From JAEXNA01 sp050486105 (lineage in GTDB: Bacteria; Vulcanimicrobiota; Xenobia; Xenobiales; JADMJV01): 13,093 nt of DNA. The notes below the pieces were generated by a model, which was not told the DNA's origin, did not search any database, and saw only the letters and a list, made by a program, of their open reading frames with translations. Position numbers and translations under genes: made by a program. The first letter of the stretch is position 1; each line of letters opens with the position of its first letter. Below, piece after piece: positions 6,583 through 13,093 of this stretch. The DNA is taken from positions 1 through 13,093 of the forward strand of contig JBJHCR010000185.1 of assembly GCA_050486105.1 (NCBI GenBank). Direction: 5' to 3'.

Positions 6583-8901
6583 ATGAGCCAAGCGCAGATC
6601 GTTGTCCACGAAAAGATGACCGGCCAGGAAATGCGAGAGTACTATCTCGCCCAGACCAAGCAAAGCCTGGCATCCTGGGAGGCCCAAAACGGAGCTATGT
6701 CCGATTCTCCGCCGTTTGCCTTGGAGTCGGCCTTGGCCAGCTCCTTCACCTTCACTCCGGAAGTAGCTCAGAGAATCAACCTGCGTGAACAGATTGAAGT
6801 CTTCGCTGAAGAAGCCAAAGTCTCCACCGCCGGTGTCAGGGAGAACCAGAATGTGCTTTGCCCTTGGGACCACCGGTACCGCATCAATGAGTATATGTTT
6901 GCGCTTTTGGCAGAAGCTCAGACTCGTCTGGTGAAAGAACTCCAAACAGAGCGTATGTCGGCAGTCTCCAGGGTCCCCACCGATGAGGTGGCCAGGCGCT
7001 TCAGCCCCGCTGCCCTGGTCGCCATTGAAGAAATCTTTCAGCGTCCCCTGGGCGACGCCATAGATTTAGCTCGTTCGATCCCAGTGCGGGCCGTCGGCGG
7101 AGAGGTCCGCTCAAACACTCCTCGATTCACCGATCTGATGTCTCGAATCTATGCAGCCCACGGACTTCCGGTGCTGCTCACCCCCGATCCCGAATGCCGC
7201 GACACCTCGAACATCTACATTTGGAGCTTCTTGGTCTTCGTCCTGGGCTTGTCGGGTGGAGACTACTTCACTTCCAGTCACGGAGCCCCCCAGAAGCAGT
7301 CCGACAAAATCCTGGCACCCGATGGGGCACAGTTCCTACCGCCCCTCTACGCGCGCATCGTTGAGCATCTTTTCTCTATTCTCGAACAGATCGAAAAACC
7401 AGAAGGCTTCACCGTCAAGTTGGCAGCCCGAGACGACAAGAACTTGCTGCGCACCCTCACTTATCCTCGAATGGCTAAACTCTACGGAGATTATCTCCGC
7501 ACTGGTCCCGCGTCTCCCGAGGCCTTGAAGAAGATCTCGAGTGCGGTAGACCAGGGATTGCGCCTCAATCTGGACTTCTTCGGTGGCTCGGGCTATCGTA
7601 CCCTGGACGCCATTTTCACCGAACTTGGCATCGAAAAGGTCTTCGAGAACGGATATATCCGGTCCGAAGAAGACCCCTTCTTTCACAATATTGGTTTCCG
7701 TGTGGCGCGCAAGAAAGACGGCAGCGGACTCGAGGTGGTTCACGACAGCGTGGATGCCTCGGTGCCGACGGTGGTCGAGAGCGCCGGCTACCAAGATCTC
7801 CTAGCCGACGTTCCCGTAGGTCGGATGGTCTTCAATGTGGACCCCGACGCCGATCGGTTCGTGGTGGGCCAGGTTGTTCCGGCAACCGAAGCCGAAGAGT
7901 TGGAATCCCTGGGCATCTCCTTCATTGATCTTGGATCCGACCGGATTTTCGCCATCCTTTCTCCCAATCAATTCTTCTTGCTGCTGGCCGAAAACGATCG
8001 CCGAATCGCTGTAGAGGAAGGCACCTGGACTCAGACCGACCCCTTCGACGTGCACACCTACGTTTCGGCCTTAGCCTGGGACGAATGGGCCGAGCATCAC
8101 CAAATTCCCGTGGTGCGAGTTCCGGTCGGCTTCAAGGAGATCGCCGCCGTGGTTCGGCAGGTGGAAGAGCAAATGACTGCTCCCACCTCAAACAAGATCG
8201 TGGTGGAAGCCGAAGCCGGGCAACGCGTTCCTCTAGGCCGGCGGCCTAAGCTCCACCACGCCGGAGAAGAGTCCGGAGGGAAGATCGGGGGTCCCACAGT
8301 GCCCATTCCCAACATCTTGGGCCAGCAGATCCTGGCTGTACGTGAGAAGTCGAGCGGCGAAGCTTGCGTGTCCGCAGTGTCCCTGGCTGCCGGGCTTTTT
8401 CTGCAAGGCGGGTCGAAAGAACCCCAAGTGATGTATCTGCATCGGCTGCTCAAGGAGGTATTTGAGACCTCTCAGGTGGTCAACCCCATGGAGTTTCGAG
8501 GTGACATCGTGCACTATAACGAGGCCATTTTCGACCCCAAAGAACTGGCCGAAGCCAAGACGAAAGGGATCGCCGAACGCGTGACTTTTAATGAGTGGTT
8601 CACCCAAATCGCCCAAGATTTGGCCGATGGCTCAGCGAGCCTGGAGAATACCCGCGAGGTCTTGTCCAAGGCCATCCCAGGACTCCAAGACCTATGGGCA
8701 AGTCTGGAATCCATCACCGTTTGGTCTGACGGGCTCCAATTTTGGTTCTTTGACGGCAACGCTCAGGGGATTCGAGACATTTGTATTCGGCCTTCGGGAA
8801 CCGATGCAAAGACCAAGATCTACTTCGATGGAACAAACAAGGATGCCATGCGCTCGGTCTTCGAAGAGCACTTGAAGAACTTTGAACCCCCTAAGTCCTA
8901 A
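6583..8901 (+). CDS. Variant alpha-D-phosphohexomutase (phosphoglucomutase/phosphomannomutase superfamily)
   Basis: This is a 772-residue cytoplasmic enzyme, longer than the usual 450-600. Superfamily signatures occur in order: a GTSGIRG-like S81-TAGVR; the phosphoserine loop FTSSHGAP with S232-H233; the Mg loop D420-P-D422-A-D424-R; VGFK at 515-518; the sugar loop GEESGG at 561-566; and the phosphate loop RPSGTDAK at 736-743. All key residues for moving phosphate between C1 and C6 of a hexose are kept, although the serine loop lacks the usual Asn-Pro (ASHNP). About 80 residues precede the first motif, and about 50 extra residues lie between it and the next strand. Substrate (glucose, mannose or other) cannot be read off. 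AGAGG overlapping the fahA stop gives a ribosome site, so the two are probably co-transcribed. Confidence 0.88.
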   Translation: MSQAQIVVHEKMTGQEMREYYLAQTKQSLASWEAQNGAMSDSPPFALESALASSFTFTPEVAQRINLREQIEVFAEEAKVSTAGVRENQNVLCPWDHRYRINEYMFALLAEAQTRLVKELQTERMSAVSRVPTDEVARRFSPAALVAIEEIFQRPLGDAIDLARSIPVRAVGGEVRSNTPRFTDLMSRIYAAHGLPVLLTPDPECRDTSNIYIWSFLVFVLGLSGGDYFTSSHGAPQKQSDKILAPDGAQFLPPLYARIVEHLFSILEQIEKPEGFTVKLAARDDKNLLRTLTYPRMAKLYGDYLRTGPASPEALKKISSAVDQGLRLNLDFFGGSGYRTLDAIFTELGIEKVFENGYIRSEEDPFFHNIGFRVARKKDGSGLEVVHDSVDASVPTVVESAGYQDLLADVPVGRMVFNVDPDADRFVVGQVVPATEAEELESLGISFIDLGSDRIFAILSPNQFFLLLAENDRRIAVEEGTWTQTDPFDVHTYVSALAWDEWAEHHQIPVVRVPVGFKEIAAVVRQVEEQMTAPTSNKIVVEAEAGQRVPLGRRPKLHHAGEESGGKIGGPTVPIPNILGQQILAVREKSSGEACVSAVSLAAGLFLQGGSKEPQVMYLHRLLKEVFETSQVVNPMEFRGDIVHYNEAIFDPKELAEAKTKGIAERVTFNEWFTQIAQDLADGSASLENTREVLSKAIPGLQDLWASLESITVWSDGLQFWFFDGNAQGIRDICIRPSGTDAKTKIYFDGTNKDAMRSVFEEHLKNFEPPKS

Positions 8902-9508
8902 AGTGTTCGCCCTGAGTGGAGAGCAGTCGATAGTATTCGTAGGCCTCGGGAGTATCGATGTCCCAAAGGATGGCCGGGTCCTCGACCTCCACCCAGTGGC
9001 GACGACTGCCGGCCTTGACTATGGCTGGTCTAGGTCCAAGCTCGGTGGGTATGGTCTCGAGAAGATGGACAAACTCTCGGGAAAACAGCGCCGGATGCCC
9101 TCCGCGATGCTGGTGGGACAAGCTCCATAGCAGAGCGTGAGGGCCTTCTTTGCGCGCCTGAAGCAAGCGATGATAGGTTTCTTCCTGGACGTAGGGGTGG
9201 TCGACTAGGCAAATCATCAACCAGGCAGCCTCCCGCCCCCAAGTTCGCCAACCCAACATCACCGACGACAGCAAGCCTTCCTCTGGGCGAGTCTGCTGCA
9301 CTGCCGGCAGGTCGACCCCTAGCACTCCTTCGGGAAGAGAGCTGACCACCCCCCGGTAGCAGCCCAGGGATGCGGTTCGCTGGCAGATCTGCTGCAGGAA
9401 GGTGGTCGAGCAACCTGTCCGCACCGGCAGCAGCGCCTTAGGGGTCCCCATGCGACGGGAGAGCCCACCGGTGAGAATGACCAACAGTCCGGATTGCTCC
9501 TTCAACAC
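8891..9508 (-). CDS. MobA-like NTP transferase (nucleotidyltransferase family)
   Basis: About 205 residues. The N-terminal LTGGLSRRMGTPKALLPV is the nucleotide-binding signature of MobA/MocA-like transferases (LAGGxSxRMGxPK). Also seen are an Asp-containing metal site (CLVDHPY), GGHPALFSREF and DIDTPEAYEYY near the end, all typical of the family. Members attach GMP or CMP to molybdopterin or activate other phosphorylated compounds; without other molybdenum genes nearby the substrate is open. The start is uncertain: GTG 9508 overlaps the aminotransferase stop and puts the GG motif at residue 14-15; TTG 9484 or CTG 9487 would follow an AAGGAG; an ATG at 9571 lies 70 bp inside the aminotransferase gene with no ribosome site. 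The stop overlaps the convergent mutase gene by 11 bp. Confidence 0.85.
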   Translation of the reverse strand: MLKEQSGLLVILTGGLSRRMGTPKALLPVRTGCSTTFLQQICQRTASLGCYRGVVSSLPEGVLGVDLPAVQQTRPEEGLLSSVMLGWRTWGREAAWLMICLVDHPYVQEETYHRLLQARKEGPHALLWSLSHQHRGGHPALFSREFVHLLETIPTELGPRPAIVKAGSRRHWVEVEDPAILWDIDTPEAYEYYRLLSTQGEHFRT

Positions 9509-10671
9509 CGACAGCGAGCGATGATCTCCAGAGCTTGCTCCAACACCGAGGGGGGCACCGCCGTGAAACATAAGCGCAGATAGTTGGGATGGAGGCTGCC
9601 GAAGGCTTCACCTGGAGCCGAACACAAACCCTCCTCCATCCAGCGATGGAGCTGGTCCCAAGACTCCTCGGCTGAAGTGAAAGGTACGAAAAGGTAAGCT
9701 CCTCCCTGCGGGGGCTCGAGACCCGGAAAACCTTGCAGCAGGAGGTCTCTAGCCTGCTCATAGGCTTGGCGCTGCTGCTGCAGGAAGTCCCGATAAACTT
9801 GCGGGGGCTGCACCAAGGCGGCAAGAGCTGCCCCCTGATTCAGATCGCTGAGATTATAGATCTGGTGGTTGCAGACTCTCTTGAGCGAATCCATAACAGG
9901 CTTGGGGCCCACCACATACCCGCAGCGCATACCGGCCATCCCGAAACTCTTGCTGAAAGTGAAAACCGAGAGGACTCGCCCTTCCCCGCTTTGAGTGTCC
10001 AGGGCCCCAAGGCTGCTCCGTTCCAAGCCGTCGAATACGCTGTGCTCATAGGCTTCATCGCTCCAAATCATGAGGCCTCGTCGAGCAGCAAAGCGGTAGA
10101 GAGCTTCCGCCTCAGCGGCGGTCAACACCCTCCCGTCGGGATTATTAGGGTTGGCCAAGTAAATCGCCTTGGTCCGTTCGGTGCAGAGAGGCTCGAGAGT
10201 GGCCTCGGGTTCGGCTGCGGCAAGCTCAAATGGCACCTCAAGGTAGCGACCGCCGACACTGGTCACGATCCCTCGAATCAAGGGCCAGTGCGGGCTGAAT
10301 AGGATCACCTCGTCTCCAGGGTCGAGGACCGTTTGAGCCACGGCTGCCAAACCCTGGGTCCCCCCGCAAACAACCTGGAGTTGCTCGGTGGAGACCTGCA
10401 TGCCATTGTCGCGCTGCAACTTCTCAACCAGCGCCTCCAACAAGGCCGGGCGTCCCTGGGGGTGAGTGTACTTGAAGTAGCGAGTGGTGTGGAGGTCGGC
10501 GTCGAGTGCCTCTTTCAGCGCCAAACGAGAGGCCTCGGGGGGGAGCCTGTAGGTGTCCCCAATGTGAAGAGGTATCGCTCGGGGTCCTAGAGCGGCGATC
10601 TTTGGTGCCAACTGGCTGAAGACCGAGGTACGAAGGGTGGAGGCGCTCTGGGACAGAAATGATTCAGCCAT
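9502..10671 (-). CDS. PLP-dependent class I/II aminotransferase
   Basis: The product is 389 residues from ATG 10671-10669. It is a fold-type I aminotransferase: NPNNPDG binds the cofactor region, SDEAYE carries the Asp that pairs with the pyridine nitrogen, K241 in FTFSKSFGMAGMRCGY forms the Schiff base, and R366 in NYLRLCF would bind the substrate carboxylate. Aspartate, aromatic and several broad amino acids are possible donors; I cannot choose between them. The fahA gene about 3 kb away fits an aromatic amino acid link but is on the other strand and not in the operon. An in-frame GTG at 10716 would add 15 residues but has no better ribosome site. The ATG overlaps the ATG of the divergent TrhO gene in the same CATG. 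Confidence 0.9.
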   Translation of the reverse strand: MAESFLSQSASTLRTSVFSQLAPKIAALGPRAIPLHIGDTYRLPPEASRLALKEALDADLHTTRYFKYTHPQGRPALLEALVEKLQRDNGMQVSTEQLQVVCGGTQGLAAVAQTVLDPGDEVILFSPHWPLIRGIVTSVGGRYLEVPFELAAAEPEATLEPLCTERTKAIYLANPNNPDGRVLTAAEAEALYRFAARRGLMIWSDEAYEHSVFDGLERSSLGALDTQSGEGRVLSVFTFSKSFGMAGMRCGYVVGPKPVMDSLKRVCNHQIYNLSDLNQGAALAALVQPPQVYRDFLQQQRQAYEQARDLLLQGFPGLEPPQGGAYLFVPFTSAEESWDQLHRWMEEGLCSAPGEAFGSLHPNYLRLCFTAVPPSVLEQALEIIARCRC

Positions 10672-11521
10672 GCCAGAAATCGTTCCCAGCCCGAGCAAAG
10701 AGTTCCTTGTCCGCACCTTCTATCGATTCTCTCCATTGAGCAGAGGTCAAGTCCTCAACTTGCAGCAAAAGCTCTTGGAGTCTGGCTTGAAACACGAGCT
10801 AACCGGCTCGATACTGCTGTCTACAGAAGGTTGCAACGGCACGATCGCTGGCCACCCGCAAGGCCTGGAGAGTTTTTTCGATGTCCTAACTCTCGATTTT
10901 CCTGGCCTCAAGGGTCAGGACTCGTGGACCTCTAGGAGCCCTTTTAAGAAGTGGAAAGTTCAGATTCGAGAACAAATCGTGGCCGCAAGAGACTCCCAAA
11001 TCTGTCCGGGTGGCAATTTCCAAGACCAAAAATCGCCCCAAGAATGGGACCAGATCAGACTGATGGCTCAAGCCGGTCAAGTTCAGATGATCGATGTACG
11101 AAACCGTTACGAAGTGGAAATTGGCACTTTCCCGGAAGCCATAGACCCCGGAACCGAAACCTTCAAGGAATTTTCCGACTATCTTGACCGAGAGACCGGT
11201 ACTGGCTTGGATCCCAAGGTACCCACAGCCATTTTCTGTACCGGAGGAATCCGCTGCGAGAAAGCCCGTGTAGAGCTTGAAGCCCGGGGTTTCCAAACCG
11301 TCTGGCAACTGCACGGAGGCATTCTCAATTATCTCAAAGAGCGCCCCGATGCGGGCTTTAAAGGGGCCTGCTTCGTCTTTGACGAGCGCCGAGCCGTAGA
11401 CCAGTGGTTGAGACCTCTCGAACCTTCCTTGCCCTCGGATCAAACACCGGATTCAAAGGGCTCGCCTAGTGGTTCTGAATGTGAAGGACGGCTACCCCGC
11501 GTACCCAACGGAGTTGGGTGA
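10670..11521 (+). CDS. trhO: tRNA uridine(34) hydroxylase TrhO-type rhodanese protein, short form
   Basis: The product is 283 residues. TrhO (YceA) makes 5-hydroxyuridine at the wobble base of certain tRNAs. The N-terminal domain (EFLVRTFYRF, then LLSTEGCNGTIAG) and the rhodanese domain (MIDVRNRYEVEIGTF, then IFCTGGIRCEKA with C190 and C196, then WQLHGGILNYLKE and FVFDER) match the family well. The active-site Cys is intact. After FVFDERRAVDQW the protein ends in about 45 polar residues, whereas the Escherichia coli protein continues with a Cys-rich tail (total about 350). I found no such tail in other frames, so this looks like a natural short version. A TTG at 10637 would add 11 residues; ATG 10670 is preferred. 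The ribosome site is weak. Confidence 0.9.
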   Translation: MPEIVPSPSKEFLVRTFYRFSPLSRGQVLNLQQKLLESGLKHELTGSILLSTEGCNGTIAGHPQGLESFFDVLTLDFPGLKGQDSWTSRSPFKKWKVQIREQIVAARDSQICPGGNFQDQKSPQEWDQIRLMAQAGQVQMIDVRNRYEVEIGTFPEAIDPGTETFKEFSDYLDRETGTGLDPKVPTAIFCTGGIRCEKARVELEARGFQTVWQLHGGILNYLKERPDAGFKGACFVFDERRAVDQWLRPLEPSLPSDQTPDSKGSPSGSECEGRLPRVPNGVG

Positions 11522-11531
11522 AGGGGTGAAT

Positions 11532-11561
11532 GGCGGGCGCCAGTTGCCCTGGGGACCCGCC
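11532..11561 (+). other. GC-rich hairpin just after trhO
   Basis: GGCGGG at 11532-11537 pairs with CCCGCC at 11556-11561, and inside it CCAG 11540-11543 pairs with CTGG 11549-11552 around TTGCC. It starts 10 nt after the trhO stop. There is no T-run, so it is not a standard intrinsic terminator; it may protect the mRNA 3' end or act with Rho. Confidence 0.5.
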
Positions 11562-11580
11562 CGCAGAGTGGGTGACGGGT

Positions 11581-11760
11581 GTGGGACTTCTTAACTCCTT
11601 CTGCTTTGGGGGGTTAAGCGCGCGGATGCCCTCTGAGCCTTCGACATCCATAGACGAGACACGACAACCCCAGAGGGGATGGATCTGGGCTCGGTGGGGT
11701 GCAGAACCATAAGGCGAGAGCTTTAATCCAGGATAGGTCCAAGGCGACGAAGAACCCCAC
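11581..11760 (+). ncRNA. ssrS: Candidate 6S RNA (RNA polymerase regulator)
   Basis: About 180 nt with no ORF support fold by eye as a rod. The closing stem is GTGGG 11581-11585 / CCCAC 11756-11760 continued by TTCTT 11588-11592 / AAGAA 11750-11754. A large central bubble follows, then a terminal stem: GAGCC 11635-11639 / GGCTC 11688-11692, ATCCAT 11646-11651 / ATGGAT 11679-11684 and CCCC/GGGG at 11668-11678. A bubble hairpin (TTAACTCC 11591 / GGGGTTAA 11617) also fits. Length and stem-bubble-stem form match 6S RNA, which binds housekeeping RNA polymerase as a promoter mimic. CCCTCTGAGCC, GCTCGGT (11689) and GAACCATAA (11704) recall E. coli 6S elements CCCCTGAGCC, GCTCGGT and GAAGCCTTAA in the same order. 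The comparison is from memory. A PilZ mRNA leader structure is the alternative. Confidence 0.45.
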
Positions 11761-11764
11761 TACA

Positions 11765-11781
11765 GAGAGACCAAATCTCTC
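11765..11781 (+). other. Small hairpin before the PilZ gene
   Basis: GAGAGA 11765-11770 and TCTCTC 11776-11781 form a 6-bp stem with a CCAAA loop. It lies between the candidate 6S RNA and the GAGGTG ribosome site of the PilZ gene. No T-run follows, so it is unlikely to terminate; it may be a leader element or chance. Confidence 0.35.
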
Positions 11782-11801
11782 AGATAAGCTTGAGGTGTGG
11801 C

Positions 11802-12566
11802 GTGAGTGAAAGTCAGAAAACTACTGTTCCGTCCAAGAGGAATGCCCTAGCCAAACTTTTGGACAATCTGAGGTCCCTCTTGGACAACAGCGTCCCAGTT
11901 GAAGACCGGAGAAGCTGTGGTAGGTTGGAATGTACCTACGAGGTGAGCTTCATCGGAGAAACCGGCCGCTCGGGCACTGGTGAGATCATTAACGTGTCTA
12001 GGAGCGGGTTGCGCCTGCGTTCTATGGGACATTTGGTCAAAGGCCGAACTTTGGCTCTAAATCCCCCCAAAGCCCAAGGTCTCGATGAGTTTCCACCGCT
12101 CATGGCTAAAGTGGTGTGGACCAATAAGGACACAGACGGAGTCGTCATAGGTGGTTTAAGTTTACCTAAGAGTCTGTCCGACGAATTCACTTGGCTGGAG
12201 GCCCTTCTCAAGAGTTTGGGATATTCCGACGACACCACTCAAAAGCGTAAATATATCCGAGCCGAAGCCGAGTTCCCAGCAGTCTGGTCCAGCCAGGGAC
12301 AAGACAGCCAGGGCGTTGTGCTGTCCAACCTGGGTATGGGTGGAGCTCTCATTAAGAGTACGGTCGAAATTCCCGCCGACACCAAGGTGGAAATTCACAT
12401 CGAGCATTTTCAGGATCTTCCCGCCCTGAAGGTTCGTGGAACGGTCCTGAGGAGCTCTCTTGGTCCGAACAGCATGGACATATACCATTCTTGCCAATTC
12501 GAGCCATTATCGTCGGAGGCTGAGAAAGTCCTCAAGGAGTACATTCTAAAGCTGTTAAACTCCTGA
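11802..12566 (+). CDS. Tandem PilZ-domain protein (c-di-GMP receptor-like)
   Basis: The product is 254 residues from GTG 11802, chosen because GAGGTG sits 4-6 nt upstream; a TTG at 11790 is less likely. It has two PilZ domains. Domain 1 carries both c-di-GMP motifs: RxxxR as R37-SCG-R41 and NxSxxG as N64-VSRS-G69. Domain 2 carries R149-KYI-R153 but its second motif is N176-L-G178-M-G-G181, with Gly in place of Ser. So domain 1 should bind the second messenger and domain 2 may bind weakly or serve as a scaffold. About 30 polar residues precede domain 1; there is no output domain or membrane segment, so it probably acts on a partner such as motility, secretion or exopolysaccharide machinery. 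The 280 nt upstream are highly structured. Confidence 0.88.
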   Translation: MSESQKTTVPSKRNALAKLLDNLRSLLDNSVPVEDRRSCGRLECTYEVSFIGETGRSGTGEIINVSRSGLRLRSMGHLVKGRTLALNPPKAQGLDEFPPLMAKVVWTNKDTDGVVIGGLSLPKSLSDEFTWLEALLKSLGYSDDTTQKRKYIRAEAEFPAVWSSQGQDSQGVVLSNLGMGGALIKSTVEIPADTKVEIHIEHFQDLPALKVRGTVLRSSLGPNSMDIYHSCQFEPLSSEAEKVLKEYILKLLNS

Positions 12567-12647
12567 GGCTCGGAGACAACTGTGGTTTGAGTTCAAGGCT
12601 TCACCCATTGGGCAGGTCCCTAGGGCTCCAGGCGAGTAGAACGGGAC

Positions 12648-13093
12648 ATGAACGTTAAACACCTCTCTTTTCGCGCTGTGATCGTGGCGATATCCACGAT
12701 CCTATTAATCCTCGCTCCAGCCCAGGCTGAAGAGACCTCGAGCCTCGGAGATCGTTGGTCGGAACTCCCTAGGCCAAATATGGGACAGGGCCTAATGATG
12801 GAGCCTCAATTGGCGGCCCATCGCTCTCGAGTTCACTTGGTGTGGGTGGGAACGTCGGATAATGTCCGCCGACCGGAAGTGTTTCACTCCAGCATCACCA
12901 AAGGCGATAAGGAATGGCGACGACCGGTAGCCCCATTCTTCGGGAAGAATCTTGGGCGAGTCAGGAAGGTGGGAATCGGCGTCAGTCGAGACCAGGTGGC
13001 CCTGATTTTTCAACGCACTCTGACCCAGGCCACCGACGCCTTTGTGGTGAGAATGAGCTTCTCGCGCGACCAGGGGTGGGAGTGGGGTCCGGC
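12648..13093 (+). CDS. Exported Asp-box (BNR/sialidase-like propeller) protein, cut by window edge
   Basis: An open frame runs from ATG 12648 to the right edge, 148 codons with no stop. Residues 1-27 form a clear Sec signal peptide (basic MNVKH, hydrophobic VIVAISTILLILAPAQA, then EE). Near the edge, S139-R-D141-Q-G143-W-E-W146 fits the Asp-box pattern SxDxGxxW of sialidases and other propellers; HSSITKGDKEW around residue 80-90 is a weaker unit of the same type. LVWVG and VALIFQR are likely propeller strands. The enzyme activity, if any, cannot be judged because most of the gene lies outside. Weak ribosome site (GGGA). It is 81 nt after the PilZ gene; those bases show only short palindromes and no clear terminator. 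Confidence 0.75.
   Translation, partial: MNVKHLSFRAVIVAISTILLILAPAQAEETSSLGDRWSELPRPNMGQGLMMEPQLAAHRSRVHLVWVGTSDNVRRPEVFHSSITKGDKEWRRPVAPFFGKNLGRVRKVGIGVSRDQVALIFQRTLTQATDAFVVRMSFSRDQGWEWGP

Noticed and set aside
9733..10302. 189-codon plus-strand open frame inside the aminotransferase region
   Set aside because: The minus strand encodes all aminotransferase motifs there; the plus frame matches nothing.
10886..11443. 185-codon minus-strand open frame inside trhO
   Set aside because: The plus-strand rhodanese motifs are clear; no independent evidence for an antisense gene.
11532..11561. Intrinsic terminator of trhO
   Set aside because: The hairpin is strong but followed by a GC-rich stretch without Ts, so it was listed only as a hairpin.
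11522..11801. c-di-GMP riboswitch before the PilZ gene
   Set aside because: The conserved GEMM core elements are not visible, and the fold seen is a long rod, not the paired-helix layout of that riboswitch.

Overview
The window is about 13 kb of bacterial chromosome with moderately high G+C, tightly packed genes, Sec-type signal peptides, Shine-Dalgarno sites and GTG/TTG starts. Nothing identifies the phylum. A run of 10 Ns at 590-599 shows a scaffolded draft or metagenome assembly. I see no transposase, integrase, CRISPR array, tRNA or rRNA.

Left part (1-4365): a small alpha/beta-hydrolase-like protein whose nucleophile position looks replaced, then an exported beta-propeller-like protein crossing the assembly gap. 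Two tandem paralogous exported proteins follow (1827-2993, 3136-4305). Each has a signal peptide, a conserved novel middle region and a C-terminal EF-hand-type calcium-binding module of the kind found in large RTX-like proteins. Each has its own extended -10 promoter and a terminator. A perfect 12-bp inverted repeat brackets the promoter and ribosome site of the second copy.

Middle part (4369-10671): a minus-strand pair encodes a stand-alone NFACT-R protein and a double zinc-ribbon protein. Divergent from it is an apparent operon of fumarylacetoacetase (end of tyrosine/homogentisate breakdown) and a large variant phosphohexomutase. Tail-to-tail with these, a minus-strand pair encodes a class I/II aminotransferase and a MobA-like nucleotidyltransferase whose likely start overlaps the aminotransferase stop.

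Right part (10670-13093): a short TrhO-type rhodanese starts divergently from the aminotransferase; the two ATG codons overlap in the palindrome CATG. Next is a 280-nt stretch without a gene, which folds into a rod with bubble and resembles 6S RNA. It is followed by a tandem PilZ (c-di-GMP receptor-like) protein and by the start of an exported Asp-box (sialidase-like propeller) protein cut by the window edge.

Most of the middle and right part is ordinary metabolism, tRNA modification and signalling. The parts most worth a second look are the tandem EF-hand secreted pair with its control region, the candidate 6S RNA, and the NFACT-R/zinc-ribbon pair.
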